Positions 10,443 through 20,010 are shown, counted from the first letter of the stretch. The stretch: 64,000 nt of DNA from JAMXLO01 sp963791495 (GCA_963791495.1 CAWBST010000021.1:434001-498000), one strand, 5' to 3'. Notes: a model not told the origin generated them from the sequence alone. Numbers and translations are program-made.

Positions 10443-11996
10443 ATGCAACGTATTGTCGCTCTGGCCTGCATCGCGATGCTCGCGCTCGGCGTCGCGCGCG
10501 CCGAAACCACACTGGTGGTGAGCATTGCCGCCGACCCCACCGGGCTCGATCCGGAAGCGGTGCTCAACAACACGTCGGGCTTCGTCATGGCGACGATCTA
10601 TGATGGGCTGATCCGCTACAAGCCGGGAACGGTGGAGGTGGAACCAGGCCTGGCGCAGAGCTGGGACGTGTCGGCTGACGGGCTGACCTACACATTCCAT
10701 TTACGAAGTGGCGTGAAGTACCAGGACGGCACGCCGTTCAACGCCCAGGCACTGATTGCAACACTCGACCGCCAACTCAAGAAGAGCGATCCGAACTACA
10801 TTGGCAACTCAGGCCCGGTGGAGAATCTGGCCGACTTCACCTATGGCGCGGTCGCGTCGTATCGCGCGATCGATGACAGCACGGTCGAGTTCAAGATGAA
10901 GGAACCCTCGGCCGCACTGCTCGCGAGCCTGGCGATGGTATGGAACGGCGTGGTCAGCCCGACGGCGGCGGCGAAATCCGGCAAGGACTTCCGCAATCAT
11001 CCGGTCGGCAGCGGGCCATTCATCTTCCGCGAATGGCGCCAGCGCGACCAGGTCGTGCTCGATGCCAACCCGAACTACTGGAAGGGCAAGCCGAAAGTCG
11101 ATCATCTGGTATTCAAGGAATACCCCGACGCGCAAGCCGCGCTTCTGGCGTTGAAGCGCGGCGAAGTGCAGATCATGGGCGATGTCGCCACTCCGGTGAT
11201 CGCATCGATCCGCACTGACCCAAGTCTGACACTTCTGACCCAGCCAGGCCTGGCGGTGAACGGCATGGCGATGCCGAACGACGTGCCGCCGTTCAACGAC
11301 AAGCGCGTCCGCCAGGCACTGAACCAGGCGGTCGACAAGGAGGCGATCAACAAGGCGCTGTATGGCGGGTTGGCAAAGTCGATGACCTCGCCGCTGCCGG
11401 AGGCGCAGTGGGGCTTCGATCCGACGATGACCGGATATTCCTACGATCCGGCGAAGGCGAAGCAACTGCTGGCCGAGGCCGGCGTGCAGCCGGGATTCAA
11501 GGTCGAACTGCTCGCCTACAGCACGCCGCGCGGCTACAACCCGGCGGGCGCGGACCTTGCCGTGGCGCTGCAGGGCTACTTCCAGAAGGTCGGCATCGAG
11601 GCCGATGTGCGCAAGCTCGACATCGGCGCATTCCTGGCCCAGGTACGGTCGGGAAAGTACCAGGGGATGTTCCTGTCCGGCTTTAGCGGGGACAACGGGG
11701 ATCCGGACAATTTCATGGACTCGCTGTTCAACCCGAAGCGGATGCCGGTCGGCGATACCTCGCACTACCAGAACGAGGCCGTCGGCAAGCTGATGGAGGA
11801 GGCAGCGCGCGCGCCGGATCCCGCCAAGCGGCTGGCGCTGTACAAGACAATCCAGCGACAGATCATGGATGACGCTCCATGGGTGTTCGTGAATTCCGTG
11901 CTGCAGGTCCGCGCGGCGCGGAAGGAGGTGAAGGGGTTCCAGCTCAATCCGACGCAGATGTTCTTCGACATGGATCAGGTGTCGGTGGAGAAGTAG
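10443..11996 (+). CDS. ABC transporter substrate-binding protein, oligo/dipeptide family (second copy)
   Basis: 517 aa from the ATG at 10443, which has a GGGAGGA ribosome-binding site just upstream and begins a clear signal peptide (MQRIVALACIAMLALGVARA). The frame is open further upstream into the preceding gene, but a start there would bury the signal peptide. Family 5 landmarks are AADPTGLDPEAVLNNTSGF, VKYQDGTPFNAQALIATLDR, HPVGSGPFIFREW and RVRQALNQAVDKEAI. It is clearly diverged from the preceding paralogue, so the two probably bind different ligands but may share one membrane channel. Confidence 0.93.
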   Translation: MQRIVALACIAMLALGVARAETTLVVSIAADPTGLDPEAVLNNTSGFVMATIYDGLIRYKPGTVEVEPGLAQSWDVSADGLTYTFHLRSGVKYQDGTPFNAQALIATLDRQLKKSDPNYIGNSGPVENLADFTYGAVASYRAIDDSTVEFKMKEPSAALLASLAMVWNGVVSPTAAAKSGKDFRNHPVGSGPFIFREWRQRDQVVLDANPNYWKGKPKVDHLVFKEYPDAQAALLALKRGEVQIMGDVATPVIASIRTDPSLTLLTQPGLAVNGMAMPNDVPPFNDKRVRQALNQAVDKEAINKALYGGLAKSMTSPLPEAQWGFDPTMTGYSYDPAKAKQLLAEAGVQPGFKVELLAYSTPRGYNPAGADLAVALQGYFQKVGIEADVRKLDIGAFLAQVRSGKYQGMFLSGFSGDNGDPDNFMDSLFNPKRMPVGDTSHYQNEAVGKLMEEAARAPDPAKRLALYKTIQRQIMDDAPWVFVNSVLQVRAARKEVKGFQLNPTQMFFDMDQVSVEK

Positions 11997-11999
11997 GAC

Positions 12000-12058
12000 T
12001 CATCGCGAGGAGCGCGCCTTGATGAAGATTGCGTCGTCGCTGCGCTCCTCGCAATGAC
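12000..12058. repeat. Palindromic intergenic repeat, copy 2 (GTCATTGCGAGGAGC family)
   Basis: The left arm TCATCGCGAGGAGCGC (12000-12015) and right arm GCGCTCCTCGCAATGA (12042-12057) are near-perfect reverse complements. The outer sequence matches the repeat at 1629-1712. It again fills the gap between two convergent genes. Confidence 0.78.
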
Positions 12059-12076
12059 AGGGGTGCGGCCCCTTGG

Positions 12077-12931
12077 CTACCGCACCCGCAATCTTGGATC
12101 GTACTGGTCTCTGAGCGCATCACCCAGCAGGTTGAATCCGACCACGACGAGAAAAATCGCCAGACCTGGAAACGTCGCGATCCACCATGCCGTCAGGAAA
12201 TAGCCGTGCCCGTCCGCCAGCAGCGCGCCCCAGTCGGGCGATGGCGGCTGCGCACCGAGACCGAGGAACGATAGTCCCGCCGTCTCCACCACCACGGCGC
12301 CTGACTGAAGCGTGGCGAGTACCAGCACGGGCGTGAAGCTGTTCGGCAGCACATGCCGCAGCATCACGCGGAGGCGCCCCGCGCCGATCGAGCGCGCCGC
12401 CATGACGAAATCCGCAGCCTGCACCGACAACACCTGGCCACGCATCAGCCTTGCATATTGCGGCGTATAGATGATGCCGATCGCGATCACCGAGTTGGTC
12501 AGGCTGGGGCCAAGGACAGCCACGATGATCAGCGCCAGTAGCAGATAGGGGAACGCCAGCAGCACATCCACGATACGCATGATCAGTGCATCAACGCGTC
12601 CGCCCAGATAGCCCGCGGCCAGACCGAGCGAGCCGCCCAGCAGCAACGCAAGCCCGTCGGCCACCACGATGGCCAGCAGCGCGGTGCGCGTGCCATAGAG
12701 GATGCGGCTCAGCGTGTCGCGGCCATACTGATCGGCCCCGAACCAGTGCAGCGCGGACGGCGGCGACAGCGCATTCGACAGATCCTGCTCATAGGGATCG
12801 AACGGCGCCAGCAGCGGTGCGAATATAGTCAGCGTCAGGAACGCCACTGCGATGGCGAGACCAAAACGCGCGCCGATTCCCTGCAATGCACGTCGCACCA
12901 CGCCGGGCGGGGACACGACGGTGGCGCTCAT
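12077..12931 (-). CDS. Dipeptide/oligopeptide ABC transporter permease, DppC type
   Basis: 284 aa inner-membrane permease with about six predicted helices; the first is around residues 24-45. DppC-type features are FDPYEQDLSNALSPPSALHWFGADQYGRDTLSRI in the N-terminal periplasmic segment (quoted in part) and the EAA-like loop around VMAARSIGAGRLRVMLRHVLPN. It ends LLGDALRDQYDPRLRVR, the standard DppC tail. The ATG overlaps the stop of the DppB-type gene upstream by four bases (ATGA), so the two are coupled and form the channel heterodimer. The likely partners are the two binding proteins encoded convergently. Confidence 0.94.
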   Translation of the reverse strand: MSATVVSPPGVVRRALQGIGARFGLAIAVAFLTLTIFAPLLAPFDPYEQDLSNALSPPSALHWFGADQYGRDTLSRILYGTRTALLAIVVADGLALLLGGSLGLAAGYLGGRVDALIMRIVDVLLAFPYLLLALIIVAVLGPSLTNSVIAIGIIYTPQYARLMRGQVLSVQAADFVMAARSIGAGRLRVMLRHVLPNSFTPVLVLATLQSGAVVVETAGLSFLGLGAQPPSPDWGALLADGHGYFLTAWWIATFPGLAIFLVVVGFNLLGDALRDQYDPRLRVR

Positions 12932-13932
12932 GCACGGCTGATCCGGGGATCGAGCGCGGCATACAGTATATCGACCGCGAGGTTCACCAGAACGAACAGC
13001 ACAGCGATGAACAGAGCACCAGCCTGAACAACCGGATAGTCGCGCGACAGGATCGAATCGACCATCAGGCGGCCCAGGCCAGGCAGCGAATAGATCGTCT
13101 CGGTCAGCACCGCACCCGACAACAACAGGCCAAGCTGCAGGCCGATCACCGTCACGATCGGGATCGCTGCATTGCGCAATACGTGGCGCAGGATCACGCG
13201 TCCGTCCGCCACGCCCTTGGCTCGCGCCGTGCGAACATGGTCAGCGGTGGCGGCCGACAGCACCTCGGCGCGCGTGATCCGCGTGATCAGCGCCAGGGGC
13301 ACACTCGCCAGTGTCACGGATGGCAGGAGCATGTGGCGCAGGCTGGCAGCGATCATCGTCGCGTTGCCCGACAGCAGGCTGTCGATCACGCTCATGCCGG
13401 TGATGCGCGGCGGATCCAGCCCCACCGGCATAAGCCCCCCGACCGGCAGCCAGCCCAGGCCGGCGGCGAACAGCACCAGCAGCATGAGGCCCAGCCAGAA
13501 GATCGGCATCGATACGCCGAACAAGGTCAGCGTCATCACCACCGCATCGAGGCGCGAGCCCCGCCGAATCGCGGACAGCACGCCCACCGGCACACCACAC
13601 AGGGTAGCCAGGAGCAGCGACGTAAGCGCAAGCTGCAACGTCACCGGAAACGCGACGAGCACGTCATCCAAGGCCGGCCGGTTGCTCTGGATCGAGACGC
13701 CAAGGTCGCCGTGCAGCGCCTCGCCCATGAAATGGCCGTACTGCATCCACACCGGCTGATCCAGACCAAGCTGCTCGCGCAGCAGCCGCAGTTGCTCGTT
13801 GGTCGCGTGATCGCCCAACAACAGTTGCGCGACATCGCCCGGCAGCAGGTGCATGGTGACGAACACCACGACGCTGACGCCGATCAGAACGAACAGTAGC
13901 TGGATCAGGCGGGCGGCGACGTAAGCTGCCAC
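12928..13932 (-). CDS. Dipeptide/oligopeptide ABC transporter permease, DppB type
   Basis: 334 aa, about six helices. The N terminus (AARLIQLLFVLIGVSVVVFVTMHLLPGD) is the classic DppB opening, followed by QLGLDQPVWMQYGHFMG, and the EAA loop VRTARAKGVADGRVILRHVLRNAAIP. The start is a GTG placed directly after the TGA of the histidine-kinase gene with no gap, so translation may be coupled to the kinase. No ATP-binding subunit is encoded in the neighbourhood; the pair must use a DppDF-type ATPase from elsewhere. Confidence 0.94.
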   Translation of the reverse strand: MAAYVAARLIQLLFVLIGVSVVVFVTMHLLPGDVAQLLLGDHATNEQLRLLREQLGLDQPVWMQYGHFMGEALHGDLGVSIQSNRPALDDVLVAFPVTLQLALTSLLLATLCGVPVGVLSAIRRGSRLDAVVMTLTLFGVSMPIFWLGLMLLVLFAAGLGWLPVGGLMPVGLDPPRITGMSVIDSLLSGNATMIAASLRHMLLPSVTLASVPLALITRITRAEVLSAATADHVRTARAKGVADGRVILRHVLRNAAIPIVTVIGLQLGLLLSGAVLTETIYSLPGLGRLMVDSILSRDYPVVQAGALFIAVLFVLVNLAVDILYAALDPRISRA

Positions 13933-16401
13933 TCACACCGTCTGCGACGTGCTTTGCCAAGCCACGGCCGGTTCGCCCGTCAGACCGAGCGCGGCACGCA
14001 AAGTGTCCATCAGCGCCCTGCTGAGGAACGGCTTCGCCAGCACCCAACGCTCGCCACTGATCCACTCGGCGTCACCACCAGTGAAAAACACCACCGGTAC
14101 CAATGGCTGACGCACGCGAACCTGCTGCGCCAGCTCGGTGCCGCTCATGCCAGGCATGCTGACGTCGACCAGCAGCAACTGGAAATCAAGGCCGCTCTCC
14201 ACCTGGCGCAGTGCCGCCTCGCCGCTCTCTGCCGCAGCCACCGCAAAGCCATTTGCGGTCAGCATCGCGGAAACCGTCTCGCGGCAATCGGCCTCGTCAT
14301 CGACCACCAGAATGCGGCAATGGCATTCCCCCAGCCCCACGTCGCTCCTCGACGCGGGACTGGTTGCAGGCGCCATGCCACTGCCGACATCGGCATCGGT
14401 GTCGTCCGCCGTGCGCGGGAACAGAACGCTGACCGTGGTTCCCTTCCCTGGCACGCTGTCGATCCGCACGCCACCGCCCGACTGGCTGGCGACGCCGTAG
14501 ACCTGGCTCAGTCCCAACCCCGACCCCTGGCCTGGCGGCTTGGTGGTGAAGAACGGTTCGAACACCTTCTCCATGACCTCATCGGACATCCCGGTTCCCG
14601 TGTCGGTCACCGCCACAATGACGTAGTCGCCCGGCGGCAGGTCGGCCGAGGCACTGTGGGGTCCGAGCGCCGTATTGGCGGTTGATATGGTCAGCGTACC
14701 GCCGTCGGGCATCGCGTCGCGCGCATTGATCGCGAGGTTCAGGATCACGTGCTCGATCTGCACCGGATCGATCAACGCCAGCCAAAGGTCATCGTCAAGC
14801 TTGGTGTCGACGCGAGTTGTACGCCCGAGCGTCGCGCGCAACAGATCACCCATGCCGCGCACGACGTTGTTAAGATTGACCGGCACCAACGCCAGCTCCT
14901 GCCGCCGCGAGAACGCCAGCAGGCGCCGCACGAGATCGGAGCCGCGGCCGGCGGTCTGCAGGATCATTGCCAGCCGGGGTGCGTGCGTCGGATGATTGCT
15001 GAGCTGGCCGTGCAGCATCTCGGCGTTGCCGGTGATTGCCGCGAGCAGGTTGTTGAAGTCATGCGCCACGCCCGCGGTAAGCCGGCCGACTGCCGCCATG
15101 GTCTGCGCCTGGCGCAGCCTCTCCTCCGTCTGCCGCCGGGTTGTCACATCGGTATAGAGAGTGACGAAGCCGCCGCCTGGCAGCGGATTGCGCCTGATTT
15201 CGAGCTGACGGCCGCCTGGCCGCGGACGCTCGATCGTGCCCGTGGCGCCGCCGGAGCGTAGCAACGCCATGCGCCGCGCGACCTCGGTCTCGACATCGAC
15301 CGGGCCGAACTCGCCGCCGGCCACCTGGGCACGCAGGATATCCTCCATGGGCAGGCCGATGTGCAGAATGTCCCGCGGGACTCCGGTGAACTCTGGGAAG
15401 TGCTGGTTCCAGGCCATCAGCCGGAGGTCGCTGTCGACCATCATGATGCCGTCGCTCATACCGGTCAGCGTCGCCTCGAGAATCGCCCGCTCGCGGGCGA
15501 GTGTCTCGTGACGGCGGCGTGCGGTGTTCTGCGCACGCAGCAACAGCAGCGCCAGCACCAGGATGAGCAACGTGATGCCGGCGGTGAACACCAGCGCGGT
15601 CAACTCCCAGCCAGCCCCCGAGCGCAGTGCTTCGGCGCGATCGAGGCCGACGACGACCTTCAGGTCCTGATCCGGGATCGTTGCGAACGCATACATTCGA
15701 TCGACATCATCCAGACCGGACGCACCGGCCCAGCTTCCCTCGGCCGCTTGATGCATCGCCGCGAAGATCGGCGTCTTGTCGATACTGATCACTGTGGGGG
15801 CCTCGTCCGGCCCGGCCAGTGTCCAGGCAACACCGTCGCGCATGCTGACGACGGCAATCAGGCCGCGCGCGGGCAGATCGACCTCGCGATAGAGTCGTGT
15901 GAAGGAATTGGTGTCGTAGGAAGCTGCGATCACGCCGGCGAACGATCCGTCCTGATTGTCCAGCCGGCGGGCCAGGTTGATCTGCCACAGCCTCGTGACC
16001 TGGCCCTGGGTCAGGTCCCCCATGAACATCTTGCCGTCATCGGCAGGCAGCGACGCTTCATAATTGAAGTAGTCACGCTTGCTGATGTCAGTGCCAATGA
16101 TCGCCGGACGTGAACTAGACTGCACAATGCCGCGCGCATCGGCGACGAACAACTGCAGCGAGACATCGCTGAGCACGACCGCCTGGCTGGCGCGCGCGGC
16201 GACATCGAAATGGTCGGGGTCCCGCTGCCATTCGTATTCCAGAATGCGGAGCGTCTGGTCGAGCGACAGCAGTTCGCGACGTACCTGTTCTTCCAGCGTG
16301 AGCGTCCGGGCGAGGATCTCGGCCTGCACTCGCGCGCGCACCTCGCTGCGATGCGTGCGGACGGCATCCCGCTCGCCGATCCAGGCAAGCGCAACCAGCA
16401 C
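13933..16401 (-). CDS. Hybrid sensor histidine kinase with periplasmic sensor, PAS and receiver domains
   Basis: 822 aa from the GTG at 16401, but the reading frame stays open to at least 16560 and encodes the first half of the first membrane helix upstream of this GTG, so the true start is probably further up (no convincing ATG in frame). Order: membrane helix; Cache-like periplasmic sensor (to about residue 265); second helix (about 268-290); PAS domain (GIMMVDSDLRLMAWNQHFPE); HisKA with the phosphoacceptor in GVAHDFNNLL (about residue 446); HATPase with NLAINARDAMPDGG, DTGTGMS and GSGLGLSQVYG; C-terminal receiver with VVDDEADCRE and phosphoacceptor Asp in LLVDVSMPGMSG. The dpp-type permease genes follow without a gap, hinting that it senses or controls uptake of that ligand (inference). 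Confidence 0.93.
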   Translation of the reverse strand: MLVALAWIGERDAVRTHRSEVRARVQAEILARTLTLEEQVRRELLSLDQTLRILEYEWQRDPDHFDVAARASQAVVLSDVSLQLFVADARGIVQSSSRPAIIGTDISKRDYFNYEASLPADDGKMFMGDLTQGQVTRLWQINLARRLDNQDGSFAGVIAASYDTNSFTRLYREVDLPARGLIAVVSMRDGVAWTLAGPDEAPTVISIDKTPIFAAMHQAAEGSWAGASGLDDVDRMYAFATIPDQDLKVVVGLDRAEALRSGAGWELTALVFTAGITLLILVLALLLLRAQNTARRRHETLARERAILEATLTGMSDGIMMVDSDLRLMAWNQHFPEFTGVPRDILHIGLPMEDILRAQVAGGEFGPVDVETEVARRMALLRSGGATGTIERPRPGGRQLEIRRNPLPGGGFVTLYTDVTTRRQTEERLRQAQTMAAVGRLTAGVAHDFNNLLAAITGNAEMLHGQLSNHPTHAPRLAMILQTAGRGSDLVRRLLAFSRRQELALVPVNLNNVVRGMGDLLRATLGRTTRVDTKLDDDLWLALIDPVQIEHVILNLAINARDAMPDGGTLTISTANTALGPHSASADLPPGDYVIVAVTDTGTGMSDEVMEKVFEPFFTTKPPGQGSGLGLSQVYGVASQSGGGVRIDSVPGKGTTVSVLFPRTADDTDADVGSGMAPATSPASRSDVGLGECHCRILVVDDEADCRETVSAMLTANGFAVAAAESGEAALRQVESGLDFQLLLVDVSMPGMSGTELAQQVRVRQPLVPVVFFTGGDAEWISGERWVLAKPFLSRALMDTLRAALGLTGEPAVAWQSTSQTV

Positions 16402-16694
16402 CAGTGCGGAAATGATGATGGCGGCGCGGCCGAGCCGGCGGATTGCATCGCCCCGGGCAGGCGTCTTGACGCGCCCATCGCCCCGGGTGTGACGATACTG
16501 GTCGATAAGTCCCTCCTGTTGGAGGAAGGCACTCCCGGTCGTGCCGCCCCCTTTGGTGTGATCCTTACACCAATTTAGCGTGAAGCGGAGGGAAAAGCGA
16601 GTTGGTTTCGCTTAACCAGCGAATAACTGCTGTCGCCGGGGCAGCGGTGACCGTGCTAGCCAGCGGCGCGGCAGGACAATGTCGGAGGCATCGC

Positions 16695-17735
16695 ATGGCA
16701 GAGCCAGGACAACCCACCAGATTCGGGCGAATCCATCCACCGGATGATGCGTGGCTGGCGAAGGCGCTGCCTGAATCGATCCTCGATCCGGACCTCCCGA
16801 TTATTGATACGCATCATCACCTCTGGCAGCGTCCAGAACATCGTTATTTGTTGCACGAATTGCTCGCGGACCTCAACAGCGGGCACAACGTGGTTGCCAC
16901 TGTGTTCCTCCAGTGCCACGCGATGTATCGCACCGGTGGCCCGGAGGAGATGCGTCCGGTGGGCGAAACGGAGTTTGTGGCCGGCATCGCCGCGATGAGC
17001 GACAGCGGCGCATATGGCGCTAGCCGAGTCGCCGCCGGCATCGTGGGATACGCCGATCTGACACTGGGTGAGCGCGTCGAGGCGGTGCTCGAAGCGCAGA
17101 TCCGTGCCGGCGGCGGCCGGTTCCGAGGCGTGCGGCACTCCGGCAACTGGGACGCCGATCCGATCATCGGCAACGGTGCGCCGGGACCGGGCGTCTATCG
17201 CCGCGCCGATTTCCGCGCGGGCCTGTCGCGGCTTTCCGCGCTTGGACTGTCGCTCGATGCCTGGGTGTTTTTCGCCCAGCTGGGGGATGTGCTCGACCTG
17301 GCGCGGGCGTATCCCGGCACCAACATCATCGTCGGCCATGTCGGCGGCGTGCTGGGGTACGGCCCTTATGCCGGGAGGCGCGATGAGATCTTCGCGGCGT
17401 GGAAGGCGTCGGTGACCGAGCTGGCGAAGTGTCCCAACGTGACAATGAAGCTGGGCGGCATGATGATGCGGGCGGCGCTGTACGACTACGGAACGGCGGA
17501 GCGGCCGATCTCCTCGGAGGAGCTGGCGACGCTATGGCGGCCCTACATGGAAACCTGCATAGAGCTGTTCGGACCAAAGCGCTGCATGTTCGAGAGCAAT
17601 TTCCCAGTGGAGAAGATGGGCATCGGCTGGGCGGCACTGTGGAACGCGTTCAAGCGGATCGCCGCCGGCGCGTCGCCAGACGAGAAGCGGGCCTTGTTCC
17701 ACGACACGGCGCAGCGAATTTACCGGTTGGGATGA
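16695..17735 (+). CDS. Amidohydrolase family protein (amidohydrolase 2, COG3618-like)
   Basis: 346 aa from the ATG at 16695, which has CGGAGG 6 bases before it; the frame is open to 16602 but that extension has no family similarity. This metal-dependent TIM-barrel hydrolase group includes lactonases and decarboxylases. Visible are the first-strand metal motif IIDTHHHLWQ (about residue 36), FRGVRHSGNWD, IIVGHVGGVLGY and the C-terminal MFESNFPVEKMGIGWAALWNAF, where the final Asp/Asn-containing metal site lies. The substrate is unknown. A methyltransferase gene follows 7 bases later, probably in one transcript. Confidence 0.88.
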   Translation: MAEPGQPTRFGRIHPPDDAWLAKALPESILDPDLPIIDTHHHLWQRPEHRYLLHELLADLNSGHNVVATVFLQCHAMYRTGGPEEMRPVGETEFVAGIAAMSDSGAYGASRVAAGIVGYADLTLGERVEAVLEAQIRAGGGRFRGVRHSGNWDADPIIGNGAPGPGVYRRADFRAGLSRLSALGLSLDAWVFFAQLGDVLDLARAYPGTNIIVGHVGGVLGYGPYAGRRDEIFAAWKASVTELAKCPNVTMKLGGMMMRAALYDYGTAERPISSEELATLWRPYMETCIELFGPKRCMFESNFPVEKMGIGWAALWNAFKRIAAGASPDEKRALFHDTAQRIYRLG

Positions 17736-17742
17736 GGAAACC

Positions 17743-18519
17743 ATGAGCGACACGACGCACCAGGACCGGATCCTGGACCAGTTCACCCGTCAGGCGACGC
17801 CGTTCAGCACGGCGAACACCATCACGGATGCCAATGCCTTGCGTATGATCGTGGAGGCTGCCGCGCCATCACCGGCCGACACCGTGCTGGATGTGGCCTG
17901 CGGCGGCGGCATCGTGGTATGTGCGTTCGCCCCGCACGTCAGGCATGCGACGGGCATCGACATGACGCCCGCCATGCTGGACCGTGCACGGCGGTTCGCG
18001 GCGGAAAAAGAGATCGACAACGTCACCTGGGACCAGGGTGATGTCGGATCGCTGCCCTATGCGGATGGTACGTTCGATGTCGTGGCGACGCGGTTTTCCA
18101 TGCATCATTTCCTCGATCCGGTCGGCGTGCTGCGCGAGATGGTGCGCGTATGTGCCCCTGGCGGACGGGTGATGGTCATCGACATGTACGCTTCTGATGA
18201 TCCGACGAAGGCCGCCGAGTGGAACCGAGCGGAGAAACTGCGAGATCCATCGCATGTGCGTTGCCTGACGCTGCCGGAGCTGAAGGCGCTGTTCGGTGCA
18301 GCGGGACTGAGCGCACCGCGAACGACGTTCTACGAGATGCGCGACGAGATCAGGAACCTGCTGGCGCGCTCGTTTCCGAACCCGGGCGATGACGTGAGGA
18401 TCATCGAGATGTACGCCGCGTCCGCGGAGGACGACCGGCTGGGCATTCCGGTGCAGCGCAAAGGTGACAGGATCGAGTACGCCTTTCAGATCGCCATCAT
18501 GGCGGCGGACAGGCCCTGA
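17743..18519 (+). CDS. Class I SAM-dependent methyltransferase (UbiE-like)
   Basis: 258 aa soluble enzyme. Motif I is VLDVACGGGIVVCAFA (about residues 43-58), with an acidic residue ending strand 2 at TGIDMTPAMLDRA, then GDVGSLPYADGTFDVVATRFSMHHF, the motif III/IV region typical of UbiE/COQ5-type enzymes. This subgroup acts on small molecules; no quinone-specific signature was found, so I do not call it ubiE. It follows the amidohydrolase closely and ends next to the convergent livF stop with a one-base gap. Confidence 0.9.
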   Translation: MSDTTHQDRILDQFTRQATPFSTANTITDANALRMIVEAAAPSPADTVLDVACGGGIVVCAFAPHVRHATGIDMTPAMLDRARRFAAEKEIDNVTWDQGDVGSLPYADGTFDVVATRFSMHHFLDPVGVLREMVRVCAPGGRVMVIDMYASDDPTKAAEWNRAEKLRDPSHVRCLTLPELKALFGAAGLSAPRTTFYEMRDEIRNLLARSFPNPGDDVRIIEMYAASAEDDRLGIPVQRKGDRIEYAFQIAIMAADRP

Positions 18520-18520
18520 A

Positions 18521-19228
18521 TCAGCCGAGGTACGCCCGCTTCACCCGCTCATCGTCCAACAGTTCGCGCCCTGGGCCATCCAGCACGATGCGGCCGCTCT
18601 CCAGCACGTAGCCATGATTGGCAATCCCCAGCGCCATTGGAGCGTTCTGCTCAACCAGCAATATCGTCACGCCCTGAGCGTTGATCCGCCGGATCGTCTC
18701 AAACACCTGCTCAACGAGCATCGGCGCAAGCCCCATGCTCGGCTCGTCCATCAGCAGCACGCGCGGCCGTGCCATCAGCGCGCGCGCCGCGGCCAGCATC
18801 TGCTGCTCTCCACCTGACAGTGTTCCCGCCACTTGCTTGAGCCGCTCGCGCAGACGCGGAAAAAGCACCAGCATCTGCTCCTTGTCCTGGGCAATCGCCC
18901 GCCGGTCGTGACGCGTGAACGCGCCCATCTCCAGGTTCTCGTTCACCGTCAGACGGCCGAAGATGCGTCGCCCCTCCGGAACGTGCACGACGCCGGTCGC
19001 CGCGATCTCATGCGCGCCAAGCCCCGCGAGCGAGCGACCGTCGAACCGTATCGCCCCCTGACGTGGATGCAGCAGCCCGCTGATCGCACGCAGCGTGGTG
19101 GACTTTCCCGCACCGTTGCCGCCCACCAGCGTGACGATCTGCCGTTCCTCGACTGCGAGTGAAATACCCTTCAACGCCTCGATCTTGTCGTAGAAGACAT
19201 GGATGCCGTCGACCTCGAGCAGCGCCAT
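18521..19228 (-). CDS. livF: Branched-chain amino acid ABC transporter ATP-binding protein LivF
   Basis: 235 aa from the ATG at 19228, four bases after the livG stop; a longer start at 19252 would overlap livG. Walker A is GGNGAGKSTTLRAI, the signature is LSGGEQQMLAAARALM and Walker B is VLLMDEPSMGLAP, followed by the switch-His region LLVEQNAP. The IFGRLTVNENLEMGAF segment is typical of LivF. It is the last gene of the livKHMGF operon and energises uptake of branched-chain amino acids or related amides. Confidence 0.95.
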   Translation of the reverse strand: MALLEVDGIHVFYDKIEALKGISLAVEERQIVTLVGGNGAGKSTTLRAISGLLHPRQGAIRFDGRSLAGLGAHEIAATGVVHVPEGRRIFGRLTVNENLEMGAFTRHDRRAIAQDKEQMLVLFPRLRERLKQVAGTLSGGEQQMLAAARALMARPRVLLMDEPSMGLAPMLVEQVFETIRRINAQGVTILLVEQNAPMALGIANHGYVLESGRIVLDGPGRELLDDERVKRAYLG

Positions 19229-19232
19229 GGCC

Positions 19233-20006
19233 TTACACCGCGGCCTTGCCAAGGTAGGCCTCGATCACCGCCGGATCCTCCTGCACGCGCGCCGGCACGT
19301 CCTCGGCAATCTTCACGCCGTGATCCAGCACCGTGACGCGGTCCGACATCGACATCACCACGCGCATCTGGTGCTCGATCAGCACGATGGTGATGTCGAA
19401 CCGCGTGCGCACCTGCTGGATGAATGCCATCATCTCCGAGGTCTCGTGCGGGTTCATCCCCGCGGTTGGTTCATCGAGCAGCAGCAACTTCGGTTTGGTG
19501 GCAAGCGCGCGACCGATCTCCAGCCGGCGCTGTTCGCCGTAGGCGAGATTGCGGGCAAGGACATCACCACGGCCGCGCAGACCGACGAAATGCAGCAGGT
19601 GCAGGGCCTCCTCATGGGCCGCTTGCTCGTCGCGCATAGTGTGTGGCGTATGCAGGATCGCGCCCAACCACGTGGAGCGCAGATGCAGATGCATCCCGAC
19701 CAGAAGGTTCTCGAGCGCAGTGATGTTGCGGAACAGGCGAATGTTCTGATAGGTCCGGCTGATGCCCGCTGCTGCCACACGATCGGGCGTCAGTCCGTCG
19801 ATGCGTTGGCCGGCAAACCACACCTCACCGGATGTCGGACGCAGGTTCTGCGTGATGCAGTTGAACACCGTGGTCTTGCCCGCGCCATTGGGGCCGATGA
19901 CGCTGTGGATGCTGCGCTCCGCTACCGCAAGATCGAGACCGCCGATGGCCACCAAACCGCCGAAGCGCATGGTCAGGCGGTTGCAGCGCAGGACAGGCTC
20001 GGTCAC
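19233..20006 (-). CDS. livG: Branched-chain amino acid ABC transporter ATP-binding protein LivG
   Basis: 257 aa from the GTG at 20006 (VTEPVLRCNRLTMRFGG), which sits just after the livM stop at 20011; the frame extends to 20075 but that would overlap livM and adds no conserved sequence. Walker A is GPNGAGKTTVFNCI, and the LivG hallmark ISRTYQNIRLFRNITALEN follows. The signature region is LAYGEQRRLEIGRALA and Walker B is LLLLDEPTAGMNPHET. It forms the ATPase heterodimer with LivF. Confidence 0.95.
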   Translation of the reverse strand: MTEPVLRCNRLTMRFGGLVAIGGLDLAVAERSIHSVIGPNGAGKTTVFNCITQNLRPTSGEVWFAGQRIDGLTPDRVAAAGISRTYQNIRLFRNITALENLLVGMHLHLRSTWLGAILHTPHTMRDEQAAHEEALHLLHFVGLRGRGDVLARNLAYGEQRRLEIGRALATKPKLLLLDEPTAGMNPHETSEMMAFIQQVRTRFDITIVLIEHQMRVVMSMSDRVTVLDHGVKIAEDVPARVQEDPAVIEAYLGKAAV

Positions 20007-20010
20007 GCCG

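Noticed and set aside
12886..13899. Plus-strand open frame of 337 codons
   Set aside because: Antisense to the DppB-type permease; composition is Gln/His/Arg-rich without structure.
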